From JBFWWP01 sp050246115 (lineage in GTDB: Bacteria; Planctomycetota; UBA8108; UBA1146; JAJFFE01), in contig JBFWWP010000022.1 of assembly GCA_050246115.1 (NCBI GenBank), positions 42,368-106,367 on the forward strand: a stretch of DNA of 64,000 nucleotides, given 5' to 3'. The notes beneath the pieces were generated by a model. The model did no database searches. It worked only from the letters and a program-made list of their open reading frames with translations, and was not told the origin of the DNA. Made by a program: the position numbers and the translations under genes. Shown here one piece after another: positions 16,279 to 25,777 of this stretch (its first letter is position 1; every line of letters begins with the position of its first letter).

Positions 16279-16899
16279 TTAGGAGTCGCCCAACGTCGAC
16301 GGCCCCTCTGCGGCCCGTGCTTCGCCCAGCAGTTGTTCCAACGCTCGCGGGTAAGCCCGGCACTCGGCCTCGAACACGCGCTGCGCGAGCGTCGCAACCG
16401 TGTCGTCCGCGCGCACCGGCACGCGTTCCTGCACGAGGACTCGGCCGTGGTCGTACTCGTCGTCCACGAGGTGGACCGTGCAACCGCTCTCGGTCTCGCC
16501 GGCGGCGATCACGGCGGCGTGGACGCGGTCGCCGTAGAATCCGTGACCACTGTACTTGGGGATGAGCGACGGATGGATGTTGAGCACGCGATCGCGCCAG
16601 CGCTCCGGGATCCGCAATCGGCGCAGGAAGCCGCCGAGCAGCACGAACTCCACGTTCTGTTCATCGAAGCGATCGAACAGCCGATCGGAGTCTGGGGGCC
16701 GCTGGCAAGGGAGCGTTTCAGTCGGCAGGCCCAGGGCCTGGGCGCGCTCGAGCCCGCCCGCGTCGGGTCGGTCGGAGATCACCCACACGATTCGGCCCAA
16801 GTCAGGCCGCTCCACGAGAAAGGCCGCCATGTTGACGAGGGTCCGGCCACCTCCGGAGATGAGGAAGCCCAGTCGCGGCGGTTCTCGTGGCTCGCTCAT
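16279..16899 (-). CDS. purN: Phosphoribosylglycinamide formyltransferase
   Basis: Transfers formyl from 10-formyl-THF to GAR in purine synthesis. From ATG 16899 the product is 206 residues, the normal family length. Catalytic elements are present: NIHPSLIPKYSG with the Asn and His, and DDEYDHGRVLVQERVPV with the Asp that matches E. coli D144. The phosphate loop reads SGGGRTL rather than the SGxGSNL of E. coli, which I associate with planctomycete PurN proteins. A GAGGA sequence supports the start. The same frame extends a further 47 codons upstream without family similarity and across the hairpin at 17003-17020, so the longer start is rejected. Confidence 0.86.
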   Translation of the reverse strand: MSEPREPPRLGFLISGGGRTLVNMAAFLVERPDLGRIVWVISDRPDAGGLERAQALGLPTETLPCQRPPDSDRLFDRFDEQNVEFVLLGGFLRRLRIPERWRDRVLNIHPSLIPKYSGHGFYGDRVHAAVIAAGETESGCTVHLVDDEYDHGRVLVQERVPVRADDTVATLAQRVFEAECRAYPRALEQLLGEARAAEGPSTLGDS

Positions 16900-17002
16900 C
16901 GGATCCTCGCTCGGCGCAGGAGAAGGGAATGCCTCTCGATCGAGGCTCGGCGAGCAATGATTGCCGGCAGGGCCCTGGGAAGGCAACCCTGTTCTCCAGG
17001 GA

Positions 17003-17020
17003 CCGGAACCTCGGTTCCGG
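17003..17020 (-). terminator. Perfect hairpin between clpP and purN
   Basis: CCGGAACC (17003-17010) and GGTTCCGG (17013-17020) pair perfectly around a 2-nt loop, and outer bases AGGGACCG/CGGTCCCT extend the structure. It lies about 100 nt beyond the clpP stop and about 100 nt before purN. There is no U-tract. It could terminate or attenuate transcription from clpP into purN. Confidence 0.4.
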
Positions 17021-17118
17021 TTTCGGTCCCTGTGCGGCACGAGCGGAGGACGACCACGAACTACCCAAGTCGCGGACTCGGCCCTGCGACGGGGTGCTTC
17101 GGTGGCCGAGGTGGGTCG

Positions 17119-17724
17119 CTACAGGTCGTTGAGGCTGGTCAACACCTTGGATACGAGACCGTACTCCACGGCTTCGGTGGGGGAGAGCCAACAATCGCGG
17201 TTGGTGTCCCGCTCGACTTGTTCGAACGTGCGACCGCACTCGTCGGCAATGAGCTTGTTCGCCCGAGCTCTGAGCTTGAGGATCTCTTCCGCCGTGATGA
17301 GGAGGTCCGAGGCCTTGCCCCGCCCACCCCCCGCGGGCTGGTGGATCATGATGCGGGAATTCGGCAGCGAGAAGCGGCGCGCGCGCGGAGTCGCGAGCAG
17401 AATGATGGTCCCGGCGCTCGCGTTCAAGCCCACGCAGAGCGCGTTCACGGGGCTCCGAATGAATCGCAGGGTGTCGTGAATCGCAAAACCGTCGTCGGCG
17501 GAGCCGCCCGGCGTGTTGATGAACAACCGAATCGGATCGTCGGACTGCGCGTCGAGCCAGAGGAGCTGCGGCACCAAACGCTTGGTGAGGCTCGGGGAGA
17601 CGGCTTCCGAGATGAAGATCGTTCGGTGCTTCTCCAGCATCTGCTGCTCGGCCATGGGGAGGCGCGCCGACTTCTCGCTCGACGGGCCTTGCAGAGTCGG
17701 GGGGGTGAACTGCGTGTTCAACAT
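17119..17724 (-). CDS. clpP: ATP-dependent Clp protease proteolytic subunit (ClpP-like)
   Basis: Serine peptidase subunit forming the Clp chamber. The 201-residue product contains NASAGTIILLAT with the catalytic Ser, RIMIHQPAGG with the catalytic His, and ERDTNRDCWLSPTEAVEYGLV with the Asp region. The oligomerisation and substrate core (PIRLFINTPGGSADDGFAIHDTLRFI) is also typical. The first 40 residues (NTQFTPPTLQGPSSEKSARL, then MAEQQMLEKHRTIFIS) differ from canonical ClpP, so this may be a second, divergent paralogue. ATG 17724 has AAGG in place and shares one base with the upstream phosphorylase stop (TGATG). No clpX follows. Confidence 0.9.
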   Translation of the reverse strand: MLNTQFTPPTLQGPSSEKSARLPMAEQQMLEKHRTIFISEAVSPSLTKRLVPQLLWLDAQSDDPIRLFINTPGGSADDGFAIHDTLRFIRSPVNALCVGLNASAGTIILLATPRARRFSLPNSRIMIHQPAGGGRGKASDLLITAEEILKLRARANKLIADECGRTFEQVERDTNRDCWLSPTEAVEYGLVSKVLTSLNDL

Positions 17725-18602
17725 CAACTGCCTTCTTTCGAATTGCGATGGGCGATGAGTCGGCGCACCACCTCAGTCAACTTCGGCTCGGCCTCCGCCG
17801 CCACTTGAAGGATTTCCGCCACCGAGACCGGCTGCAGTTGGTCCGGCAAGCACAGATCGGTAATGACGGAGATCCCCGCCACCCGCAAGCCCTCATGGAC
17901 GCCAACGATGACTTCGGGGACGGTCGACATGCCCACGGCGTCCGCTCCCAATCGCTGGAGCATACGGTACTCCGCGCGGGTCTCCAGGCAGGGGCCGAGG
18001 AGCGCCGCGTAGACCCCGGGGTGAGCCCTGACTCCGCGCGCGCGGGCGATGTCGACGAGGGCGCCAAGCATCTCGGCGTCGTAGGGGGCGCACATGTCGG
18101 GGAAACGCGGGCCCCAGGCCTCGAGGTTCGGCCCGCGCAGAGGATTGTCCCCGAGCAAGTTGATGTGGTCATCGATCAGCAGCAAGTCACCCTTCTGGAA
18201 GCTCGGGTTCAGACCGCCACTCGCACTCGAGATGATCAGGTCCCGCACCCCGAGGCGCGCCATGAGACGGACCGGCAGGGTCACGTCCCGCATGCTGTAG
18301 CCCTCGTAGAGGTGGAAGCGACCCTCCATCGCCAACACGGGCACCGACTCAATGAAGCCGAAGTGGAGTAGCCCCGAGTGTCCGGGCGAGGTGCTCACCG
18401 GGAACCCGGGGATCTCGCCGTAAGGAAGCTGCACGGCGTCGCGAATCTCCTTGGCCAGCGCCCCGAGGCCCGATCCGAGGATCACCCCGGTCGTCGGCGG
18501 CACGGGAGGGAGCCGTCGTGCAACCCAGTCGGCGGCGGTCTTGACGCGTCGCTCGTAATCGTCGTTGGACAAAGCTTCGGGGACGGAGAAGTTCGCGGTC
18601 AT
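17724..18602 (-). CDS. Purine nucleoside phosphorylase, trimeric type, with adenosine-type Asp
   Basis: Phosphorolyses purine nucleosides to base and ribose-1-phosphate. The 292-residue protein matches the trimeric PNP/MTAP family: GVILGSGLG, SPGHSGLL and MEGRFHLYEGY bind phosphate and ribose. The base-binding region LLGPCLETRAEYRMLQRLGA carries Glu207, equivalent to human E201, and DAVGMSTVPEVIVGVHEGLR follows. At the position of human N243 the sequence reads VITD, with Asp249 (codon GAT, 17856-17858). In human PNP that Asn-to-Asp substitution is known to confer activity on adenosine, so this enzyme may prefer or accept 6-aminopurines. It is translationally coupled to clpP. Confidence 0.9.
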   Translation of the reverse strand: MTANFSVPEALSNDDYERRVKTAADWVARRLPPVPPTTGVILGSGLGALAKEIRDAVQLPYGEIPGFPVSTSPGHSGLLHFGFIESVPVLAMEGRFHLYEGYSMRDVTLPVRLMARLGVRDLIISSASGGLNPSFQKGDLLLIDDHINLLGDNPLRGPNLEAWGPRFPDMCAPYDAEMLGALVDIARARGVRAHPGVYAALLGPCLETRAEYRMLQRLGADAVGMSTVPEVIVGVHEGLRVAGISVITDLCLPDQLQPVSVAEILQVAAEAEPKLTEVVRRLIAHRNSKEGS

Positions 18603-18852
18603 GGCTCCCTGTTCATTTGCTGAGGAGCCCGTGTGTGGACTCCCGCGGCGGAGTATAGGACGCCACCCCACGGGGGCAAGTGGGGAATCGACGGCCGATC
18701 GCTGGCGAGGCGGGCGTTGTCCATGCCGGCGGTCGCGAACGACGGACCGAACTCGATCGGTCACCCCGACGTCACAGGCACAGCGGGCAGTGCAAGGGCG
18801 CGTCGAGTCCTCGGGCCAGCGCCGGATCGTGGTTCTGAACCTCGAGTCCGCT

Positions 18853-21435
18853 TCACGCGCCTGCGTGGCGACTCACCCACTCCAGGACTTCACGCAGGTG
18901 ATCGCGTTCCTCGGCCAACGTCGCATCCTCCCGCGCCGCCTGCTCCATGGCCCCCAGTCCCAGATCGATCTCGGCGTTGATGCATGCCAAGAAGCCGGCG
19001 ACGAGGCGCTCCCTTGGGGTGCGTGCCGAGGCGAGCAGCACGGCCCCGCGAGACGCGTCCGTCAACTCCGGCCAGAAGCAGAAGCTCGGCTTGCTCCGTC
19101 CGCGACTTTCGAGTTCGTCGAAGTCGATGCGTTCGTCGGTGATGCGCGTGAGCCGAACGCGCCGCTCGCGCCCCTGTGCGGTGATGAGGATCTCCGTGCC
19201 GTTGGGCGCCGAGTTCTGGAGGAGCGTGGCGAGAACGTCAGGCAGGTCGTTGGCGAGGAAGCGGCGGTGCCGCTCACGCCGCTCCTGGTCTGCAGGCAAC
19301 AATGCACTATCGAGTCGAAAACCCTGGAGTTGCTCCAGGGCGCGGCTCACCCGAAACTCCGCGCGAAGCTCCTGCCAAGCCGCGAGTAGCGCTTTGGAAA
19401 GGGCCGAACTCGACCGCTGCGCCGCCGGGATCGTCGACGCGTCTTCATTCCGCTCGAGTTCCTCGATCCGAGCGATCTCATCGTCGATTTTCTGGACCAC
19501 GCTCGGAAAGCCAACGTCAGCGCGGAACCGGCGTGCTGCCTCGAGGGCCTCGACGGTACTGCTGCGGGCCAAGTGCGCGTCCATTTGGTTGCGCACTTCC
19601 TGCCACCGCGACTCGACGAGTTGCTCCAGCTGTCGCAACGCCTCGGTGCAGTCCCGAGCTGCCGCGGTGCCGGCGTATTTCGCGTCGAAACGCAGCAGCT
19701 CGTCGCGGGCCTTGGCGTAGCGGCCAAGGCTGCGGAAGGTCTCCGCGGAGTCCAAGATCGTGCGCAGGTGCTCCTCCGAACTACGTACGAAGGCGGCAGC
19801 GTCGCGCAGTTCTTGCTCGAGGCGGTCGGCAACTGCGGTGGCCTCACGCGCAGCGGCGGTGTCCGGGTGATCGCGGACGAGAGCGCGCAACGCGGTGATG
19901 TCCTGCTCCCGTTGCTCGGGCTTCAGGCGTGCGGTGATCTCCACCAAACGGTCGGCGGCGTTGGACTCGCGCGCGCGACGGCGCGCCTCCTCCAGGGCCT
20001 GTGCGATGCCTTGGTCGAGCTGCGCGTAGCGCGCGATCAGCTCCTCCGGCCACCCGTCCCGATCCCCGAGCCGCGCCTGCTCAGCGCGAGCCAGTTCGAT
20101 CTCGCCGGCGGCGAGTCGCTCCTCTGCGGAGGTGAGGGCACGGCGCCATTCCGTCTCGCGTTGCTGTTGCTCGAACTGGGCTCTGCGCCAGCCCGTGTAG
20201 AGATACGCGGCAGTGCCGCCGGTGACTCCGAGCACGGCGATGATCGCGAGCGAGCGGGTGATCTTCCGCCAGGGTATCGAGCGTGGCCCGTCTTCGGGAG
20301 AACCCTCCGTGTTGTAGCGATCGATCATCGGCGCGAGGCGTGCGAGGAGCGCGCTGGCCGATGGGACCCTCTGCGCAGGGTTCTTCGCGATGAGTTCGTG
20401 GATCAAGGTTGCCACTTCGGACGGGAGACCGGGGACGCGCTCGGCGATCGGTTGGGGATTCTCTTTGATGTGCTTGAGGATGACCTCCCGGGGTGTGCCG
20501 CCAGCGAACGGCGTTTTCCCGCACAGCATCTGGTAGAACGAGATGCCAAGCGCGTAGAGATCGACCCGATGGTCGATGTCTTTCCCTTGTGCCTGCTCAG
20601 GAGCAATGTAATGCGGCGAGCCGCTCACGCCGTCCTTCTGGGACACGGTGGACTCACCACCCGTGGACCGCGCGATACCGAGATCGCCGATCTTCACGAC
20701 TTGTCCCTGGCCGACCATCAAATTTCCCGGTTTGATATCGCGATGGATGATCCCCTTGCTCTCGGCGTACTCGAGACCCCGCGCCGCGTCCCGAACGATG
20801 CGGAGCGCTCGTCCGAGAGAGATGAGCTTCTCCTTGTTCATGACATCCTCGACGCTGCCATCCGGAATGTACTCCATCGAGAAGAAGTACACGTCGTCCT
20901 GGACGCCGACGTCGTAGACCTGGACGATGTTCGGGTGGCTCAGGGCGCCGGCGGCGCGCGCTTCGCGAATGAACAAGTTGATGAAGCTGGAGTTCTTCAC
21001 CAGATGGGGGGCGAGGATCTTGAGCGCGACCACGCGGTCCAGCGATGTCTGAAGCGCGCGGTAGACCGTTCCCATGCCGCCGCGCCCGACGCGATCGAGG
21101 ATGCGGTAGCCAGCCACTTCTTTGCCGAGCAGGGGGTGCGGCTGCTCGTCGACGAAGGTGAGGCGTGTCTCACCGGCCTCGATGCGATCGTTGGGTGCGA
21201 GCCGAGCCTCTTTGTCGAGTACCGTTCCGTTCAGAAGCGTCCCATTCGAGCTACCGAGGTCGCGGATGAAGAAGGCTCCGCTGCGTCCGACGATCTGGAA
21301 GTGGCGGCGGGACACCATGTCGTCGCGGAGCGGAACCTGGGCGTTGGGATCACGCCCGGCGTCCGACGGGCCTTCCGCCGGGATCGAGAACGACCTGCCC
21401 TTATCGGGGCCATTTTCGACCATCAACTTCGGCAC
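18853..21435 (-). CDS. FHA-domain serine/threonine protein kinase, membrane-anchored
   Basis: An 860-residue signalling kinase. Residues 1-98 form an FHA phosphothreonine-binding domain (VSRRHFQIV, RDLGSSNGTLLNG). Residues about 110-365 are an active-looking Hanks kinase: GRGGMGTVY loop, VALK with K139, HRDIKPGN at 231-238, DLG at 251-253 in place of DFG, and YIAPEQ. A single membrane helix lies at about 395-414. The remaining 440 residues are mostly helical, with coiled-coil/TPR-like repeats, and lie outside the cytoplasm if the kinase is inside. Start GTG 21435 has GGGAG six nt upstream. FHA fused to the N-terminus of the kinase suggests control by autophosphorylation. Confidence 0.92.
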   Translation of the reverse strand: MPKLMVENGPDKGRSFSIPAEGPSDAGRDPNAQVPLRDDMVSRRHFQIVGRSGAFFIRDLGSSNGTLLNGTVLDKEARLAPNDRIEAGETRLTFVDEQPHPLLGKEVAGYRILDRVGRGGMGTVYRALQTSLDRVVALKILAPHLVKNSSFINLFIREARAAGALSHPNIVQVYDVGVQDDVYFFSMEYIPDGSVEDVMNKEKLISLGRALRIVRDAARGLEYAESKGIIHRDIKPGNLMVGQGQVVKIGDLGIARSTGGESTVSQKDGVSGSPHYIAPEQAQGKDIDHRVDLYALGISFYQMLCGKTPFAGGTPREVILKHIKENPQPIAERVPGLPSEVATLIHELIAKNPAQRVPSASALLARLAPMIDRYNTEGSPEDGPRSIPWRKITRSLAIIAVLGVTGGTAAYLYTGWRRAQFEQQQRETEWRRALTSAEERLAAGEIELARAEQARLGDRDGWPEELIARYAQLDQGIAQALEEARRRARESNAADRLVEITARLKPEQREQDITALRALVRDHPDTAAAREATAVADRLEQELRDAAAFVRSSEEHLRTILDSAETFRSLGRYAKARDELLRFDAKYAGTAAARDCTEALRQLEQLVESRWQEVRNQMDAHLARSSTVEALEAARRFRADVGFPSVVQKIDDEIARIEELERNEDASTIPAAQRSSSALSKALLAAWQELRAEFRVSRALEQLQGFRLDSALLPADQERRERHRRFLANDLPDVLATLLQNSAPNGTEILITAQGRERRVRLTRITDERIDFDELESRGRSKPSFCFWPELTDASRGAVLLASARTPRERLVAGFLACINAEIDLGLGAMEQAAREDATLAEERDHLREVLEWVSRHAGA

Positions 21436-21577
21436 GTCGATCTCCCTGCGATCGTCACTCGTGACTCGAGCGCTCTTGAGTGAAAGCTACGATCCGGCCG
21501 AACACCGGACCCACCATGGCGCGGGCCGAGCGCCGGGCGGGGCCGTGGCCCCCCCGGGAAGCAGCGCCGCGACCGAC

Positions 21578-22291
21578 TCAGTCGTACAGGATACTACCCA
21601 ACCGAATCCAAGTGGCACCTTCTTCCACCGCGACTTCGAAGTCTCCCGACATCCCCATGGACAAGTCGCTCAATTTGTTCGGCGCGGCCAACACGTCCTG
21701 GATGCGATCGCGGGTTTCACGCAGCCGCCGGAAGCAAGCGCGGCAAACGGCAGCGTCTGCCACCGGCGCAATGGTCATGAGCCCCTCGATGCGGAGCTCC
21801 GGGAACTCCTCGATCCAGCGTGGCACTTCGGTGGCCGCTGCCTCTGGGGACAGGCCTCCCTTGGTGGCCTCACCCGAGGTGTTGACTTGCACCAAGAAGC
21901 GTCGGCAGTAGTCGCCGGTGGGGGTGCGCACCAAGGCGGCGTGAATGGCGTCGACCAGACGCCGAGAGTCGAGTGAGTGGACGAGTTCCACCCGCGACAG
22001 CACCGCCCCCAGCTTGTTGCGTTGCAGATGCCCGATGAAGTGCCACCGGGGATGGGAGGTGTTTGCCCTAGGAACGCCGGCGACCGGACACTTGGCGACC
22101 AAGTCCTGAGCGCGGCTTTCGCCGAGCGGGCCGAAACCGGCCTTGACCAGGCGGTGGGTGTCGTCGAGGGCCAGGTACTTGGTGACGATGACGATCCGGG
22201 GGGCGGCAAAGCCGCAGCGGCGGGCGCGCTCGCCAACGGCGTGCTCGAGGCGGAGGTAGTTCTGCCGAAAACGCTCGAGGTCTAAGGTCAC
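21578..22291 (-). CDS. yggS: Pyridoxal phosphate homeostasis protein (YggS family)
   Basis: A 237-residue fold-III-like PLP-binding protein involved in vitamin B6 and amino-acid homeostasis. The PLP lysine lies in IVIVTKYLALDD, followed by LGESRAQDL, HFIGHLQRNK (the family's HxIGxLQxNK), VNTSGEATKGGL, GLMTIAP and the C-terminal LSMGMSGDFEVAVEEGATWIRLG that binds phosphate. Length and motifs match the family. Start GTG 22291 lies 6 nt after the dnaE stop, so the two genes are probably co-transcribed. Confidence 0.93.
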   Translation of the reverse strand: MTLDLERFRQNYLRLEHAVGERARRCGFAAPRIVIVTKYLALDDTHRLVKAGFGPLGESRAQDLVAKCPVAGVPRANTSHPRWHFIGHLQRNKLGAVLSRVELVHSLDSRRLVDAIHAALVRTPTGDYCRRFLVQVNTSGEATKGGLSPEAAATEVPRWIEEFPELRIEGLMTIAPVADAAVCRACFRRLRETRDRIQDVLAAPNKLSDLSMGMSGDFEVAVEEGATWIRLGSILYD

Positions 22292-22297
22292 GGCGCC

Positions 22298-25200
22298 CTA
22301 TCTCGTGGTTTCCGAGTCGATCAGGATGCGACGCTCCCCGATCACCGCGCGCAGCTCGCCCAGCAGGTTCTGACTCAGGGTGACTCCCAAGCTTTCGCTC
22401 GTGCGCACGATCCACCGCTCACCTCCGGGTGAGTCGAACACCAGCGACAGCGGTACCTTCCCGGGGTTGCGACCGACGACATCCTTCACCCGAAACAGCA
22501 GGTCTTCGCTCGAGTCATTCAAAGAGAAGGTCAGACCGATGCGCTTTCCCAGCTTCTCGAACGCGTGTTCCAGCGGAATGATCTCGTTCGCTCGAAACTT
22601 CACTTCCTCGTCGCGGATCTCGGTCTCGCCCTGGATGAGGACCACCGCCCCGACGCGCAGGACGTCCAGCTGGGAACGATACGTCTGGGGAAACAGCACC
22701 ACCTCTGTCGATCCGGTCGTGTCTTCGACCTGAAGGAACCCCATGGTGTCGCCCTTCTTGGTCTGGCGCGTGCGGATCGCAGCGATCATGACCCCGATCG
22801 TCGCCTTCTCGCGATCTCCCGCACTCGCGAGTTCGCTCAGGCGGTGCGAGCGGAGCTGCCGAAGCTCCTGTTCGCGGTCGTCCAATGGGTGCCCGCTCAG
22901 ATAGAAGCCAAGAGAATCCTTCTCCGCGGCCAGGCGTTCGTGCTCGGACCACGTCGGTACCTCGGGATAGACCTCCTCGTCGTAGCCCGAAGACTCGGGT
23001 TCGTCACCGAACAACGACAACTGGCCGGCGCGACGTTCGGCCTGGGCGCGGTTGCCCGACTCAATGGCGTCCTTGAGAGCGGCGAACATGCGGCTGCGCG
23101 ATGGGCCGAGGCCGTCGAACGCCCCGCAACGGATGAGCTGCTCGAAGACGGCCTTGTTGACAGCCTTGAGGTCTACCCGGCGGGCGACGTCGAACAACGA
23201 CCGGTAGTCACCGCCACGCTCACGCTCTTCCACGAGCGCGTCGACGGCCTTCTCGCCGACCCCTTTCACGGCGATCAGCCCGTAGTGAATGTCGCCCCCG
23301 CGTACCGTGAAATTGCGGCCGGACTGATTGAGCGCCGGCGGGTGGACCTTTAGGTCCATGCGCCGGGTCTCGTTGAGGTAGTCGACGACTCGGTCGACGG
23401 TCGAGATCTCGCAACTCAGGACGGCAGCCATGAAGGCCGCGGGGTGGTTGGCCTTCAAGTACGCCGTACGGTAAGTGATCAGGGCATAGGCGGTCGAGTG
23501 CGACTTGTTGAACCCGTACTTGGCGAAGTGCTCGATCTGCTCGAAGATTTCGAGCGCGATCTTGCGCGCAATGCCATTCGCTTCCGCTCCGTCGAGGAAC
23601 TTCGCGCGGAACTTCGCGAGAATCTCGGGGCGCTTCTTTCCCATGGCTTTGCGGAGCGAGTCGGCCTCGTTCATGGTGAAGCCCGCCAAGTCGTGCGCGA
23701 TCCGCATGACTTGCTCCTGGTAGAGGATCACTCCTTGCGACTCCGACAGGATGGGGGCCAGCGCGGGGTGCAAGTACTCTACGGCTTCGCGCCCGTGCTT
23801 GCGCTCGACGTAGATCTTGTCCATTCCGCTCCCGAGCGGCCCTGGGCGATAGAGCGCCAAGATGGCGATGAGGTCATCGAATCGGTCTGGCGACATTCGT
23901 CGCAAGAGTTCTCGCATGCCCGACGATTCGAGTTGGAAGATTCCTTTGGTCTCGCCGCGGGCCAGGAGCTCATAGGTGGGGGTGTCATCGAGTGCGAGGT
24001 GGTCGAGGTCGAGGACCAGCCCCGTCTCCTCGCGGATGATCTTCACCGCGCGGTCGATGATCGTCAGGGTCTTCAGCCCGAGGAAGTCCATCTTCAGAAG
24101 CCCGATGGCCTCGAGATGTTCCATGCTGTACTGAGTCGTGATCTCCTCGCCGTTGCGGTACAGGGGAACCAGCTCCGTGAGGGGTCGGTCGCCGATCACG
24201 ACGCCGGCGGCGTGGGTCGATGCGTGACGATTGAGCCCCTCGAGGCGCAACGCGACTTCGAAGTAGTCGTGGTAGCGCGGGTCCTTGGCGAGCTCCGCGA
24301 GCTCGGGCTCCAGCTCGATGGCCTGTTGGAGTTTGATCCCCAGGGTCTCCGGGATCTTCTTGGCAATCGCGTCCACTTCTTTCAGTGGAATGGCCATGGC
24401 TCGTCCGACGTCGCGAATCACCGCCCGCGCGGCCATGGTTCCGAAGGTGATGATCTGACAGACACGGTCCTTGCCGTACTTCTGCCGCACGTACTCGATG
24501 ACCTTCTCACGGCCTTCCATGCAGAAGTCGATGTCGATGTCGGGCATCGAGATTCGGTCCGAATTCAGGAAGCGCTCGAAGATCAAGTCGTAGCGAATCG
24601 GGCACAGCGTCGTGATTCCGAGACAGTAGGAAACCAGGCTGCCGACCGCCGATCCCCGGCCGGGCCCCACGGGAACTCCGATCTCACGGGCGTGTCGGAT
24701 GAAGTCCCACACGATGAGGAAGTACGAGACGAAGCCGGTCTTCTCGATGACTCCCATCTCATACGCGAGGCGCTTCTCGACGTCCGCGGAGGCCGACGGG
24801 TACAAGCGCTCGAACCCTTCTCGGACGAGTTCGCGGAAGAGTTCGAGGTTGTCGCGCTCCAGGTCGGCCGGTGCTTTGGCGTGCGCCGCGTCGGGAATTC
24901 CAGCGACATGGAAGATCGGCAGGTGGGAGACTCCGAGTTCCAACTCGAAGTCACACATCGCGGCGATTTCGTCGGCGTTGGTGACGGCCTCGGGCCAGTC
25001 ACCGAACACGCGTGCCATCTCATCGGCGGTGCGGAAGTAGAACTGGTCGGTCTCCATCCGCAAGCGATCATCGTCCTCGAGCGTGGTGCCGGTGTTGATG
25101 CAGAGGTGCACTTCCTGAGCGCGCGCATCCTTTTGCTCGAGGTAGTGGATGTCGTTGGTCGCCACGAGCGGAATGCCGAGTTCTGCTGCCAGCGGAGGGA

Positions 25201-25777
25201 CCTTCTCGAGGATGCGTCGCTGTTCGCTGAGCCCGTGGTCCTGGATCTCGAGGAAGAATCGTCCCGGCCCGAAGATTCGTTGGTACCGAAGCACGGCTTC
25301 GCGCGCCCGCGTGTCGTCGCCGTGGAGCAAAGCACGGTTCACCTCGCCACTGAGACACGCGGACAGGCCGATCAATCCTTCGGCGTGCTGTTCGAGGATC
25401 TCATGATCGATGCGGGGCTTGTAGTAGAAACCGTCGATGTAGGCCAGGCTCGAGAGTCGAAGCAGGTTGCGATAGCCGGTCTCGTTCTGGGCGAGCAACA
25501 CCAGGTGAAAGAAGTTCTCGCCGCGGAGATCTTGCTTGCGATCGTGGCGGCTGCCGGCAGTGATGTACGCCTCCATGCCGGTAATGGGCTTGATCCCGTG
25601 CTTCTTGCATTGGGAGTGGAAGTCCACCATGCCAAACAGGTTGCCGTGGTCGGTGAGGGCTAGCGCCTTCATGCCTCGGTCTTTGGCGGCCTCGACGAGG
25701 ACGGGCAGAGGGATCACGCCGTCGAGCAGGCTGTAGTGACTGTGAACGTGGAGGTGTACGTAGCGTGTGGCAGTCAT
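22298..25777 (-). CDS. dnaE: DNA polymerase III subunit alpha
   Basis: Replicative polymerase catalytic subunit, 1159 residues, the size of DnaE1-type proteins. The N-terminal PHP domain (HLHVHSHYSLLDG, LTDHGNLFG) keeps the metal-binding histidines. The palm carries the catalytic pair in SMPDIDIDFC, and HASTHAAGVVIGD and FGFNKSHSTAYA-type segments (here YGFNKSHSTAYALITY) are typical. A helix-hairpin-helix region is followed by an OB-fold (IGVMIAAIRTRQTKKGDTMGFL). ATG 25777 is the only sensible start. It heads the long minus-strand run. Confidence 0.97.
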   Translation of the reverse strand: MTATRYVHLHVHSHYSLLDGVIPLPVLVEAAKDRGMKALALTDHGNLFGMVDFHSQCKKHGIKPITGMEAYITAGSRHDRKQDLRGENFFHLVLLAQNETGYRNLLRLSSLAYIDGFYYKPRIDHEILEQHAEGLIGLSACLSGEVNRALLHGDDTRAREAVLRYQRIFGPGRFFLEIQDHGLSEQRRILEKVPPLAAELGIPLVATNDIHYLEQKDARAQEVHLCINTGTTLEDDDRLRMETDQFYFRTADEMARVFGDWPEAVTNADEIAAMCDFELELGVSHLPIFHVAGIPDAAHAKAPADLERDNLELFRELVREGFERLYPSASADVEKRLAYEMGVIEKTGFVSYFLIVWDFIRHAREIGVPVGPGRGSAVGSLVSYCLGITTLCPIRYDLIFERFLNSDRISMPDIDIDFCMEGREKVIEYVRQKYGKDRVCQIITFGTMAARAVIRDVGRAMAIPLKEVDAIAKKIPETLGIKLQQAIELEPELAELAKDPRYHDYFEVALRLEGLNRHASTHAAGVVIGDRPLTELVPLYRNGEEITTQYSMEHLEAIGLLKMDFLGLKTLTIIDRAVKIIREETGLVLDLDHLALDDTPTYELLARGETKGIFQLESSGMRELLRRMSPDRFDDLIAILALYRPGPLGSGMDKIYVERKHGREAVEYLHPALAPILSESQGVILYQEQVMRIAHDLAGFTMNEADSLRKAMGKKRPEILAKFRAKFLDGAEANGIARKIALEIFEQIEHFAKYGFNKSHSTAYALITYRTAYLKANHPAAFMAAVLSCEISTVDRVVDYLNETRRMDLKVHPPALNQSGRNFTVRGGDIHYGLIAVKGVGEKAVDALVEERERGGDYRSLFDVARRVDLKAVNKAVFEQLIRCGAFDGLGPSRSRMFAALKDAIESGNRAQAERRAGQLSLFGDEPESSGYDEEVYPEVPTWSEHERLAAEKDSLGFYLSGHPLDDREQELRQLRSHRLSELASAGDREKATIGVMIAAIRTRQTKKGDTMGFLQVEDTTGSTEVVLFPQTYRSQLDVLRVGAVVLIQGETEIRDEEVKFRANEIIPLEHAFEKLGKRIGLTFSLNDSSEDLLFRVKDVVGRNPGKVPLSLVFDSPGGERWIVRTSESLGVTLSQNLLGELRAVIGERRILIDSETTR

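Noticed and set aside
16279..16899. SGGGRTL loop as evidence of a new PurN function
   Set aside because: I associate this loop with planctomycete PurN proteins; the catalytic Asn, His and Asp are all present, so it is better read as a lineage trait.
16279..17040. Longer PurN start, 47 codons upstream
   Set aside because: The extra residues have no similarity to PurN and cross the hairpin at 17003-17020; ATG 16899 has a ribosome site.
18853..21435. DLG in place of DFG in the kinase as a sign of inactivity
   Set aside because: DLG occurs in many active bacterial kinases, and the Lys, HRD and APE elements are intact.
23444..25663. 739-codon plus-strand frame
   Set aside because: Exactly antisense to dnaE, whose catalytic motifs are clear; a GC-bias shadow.
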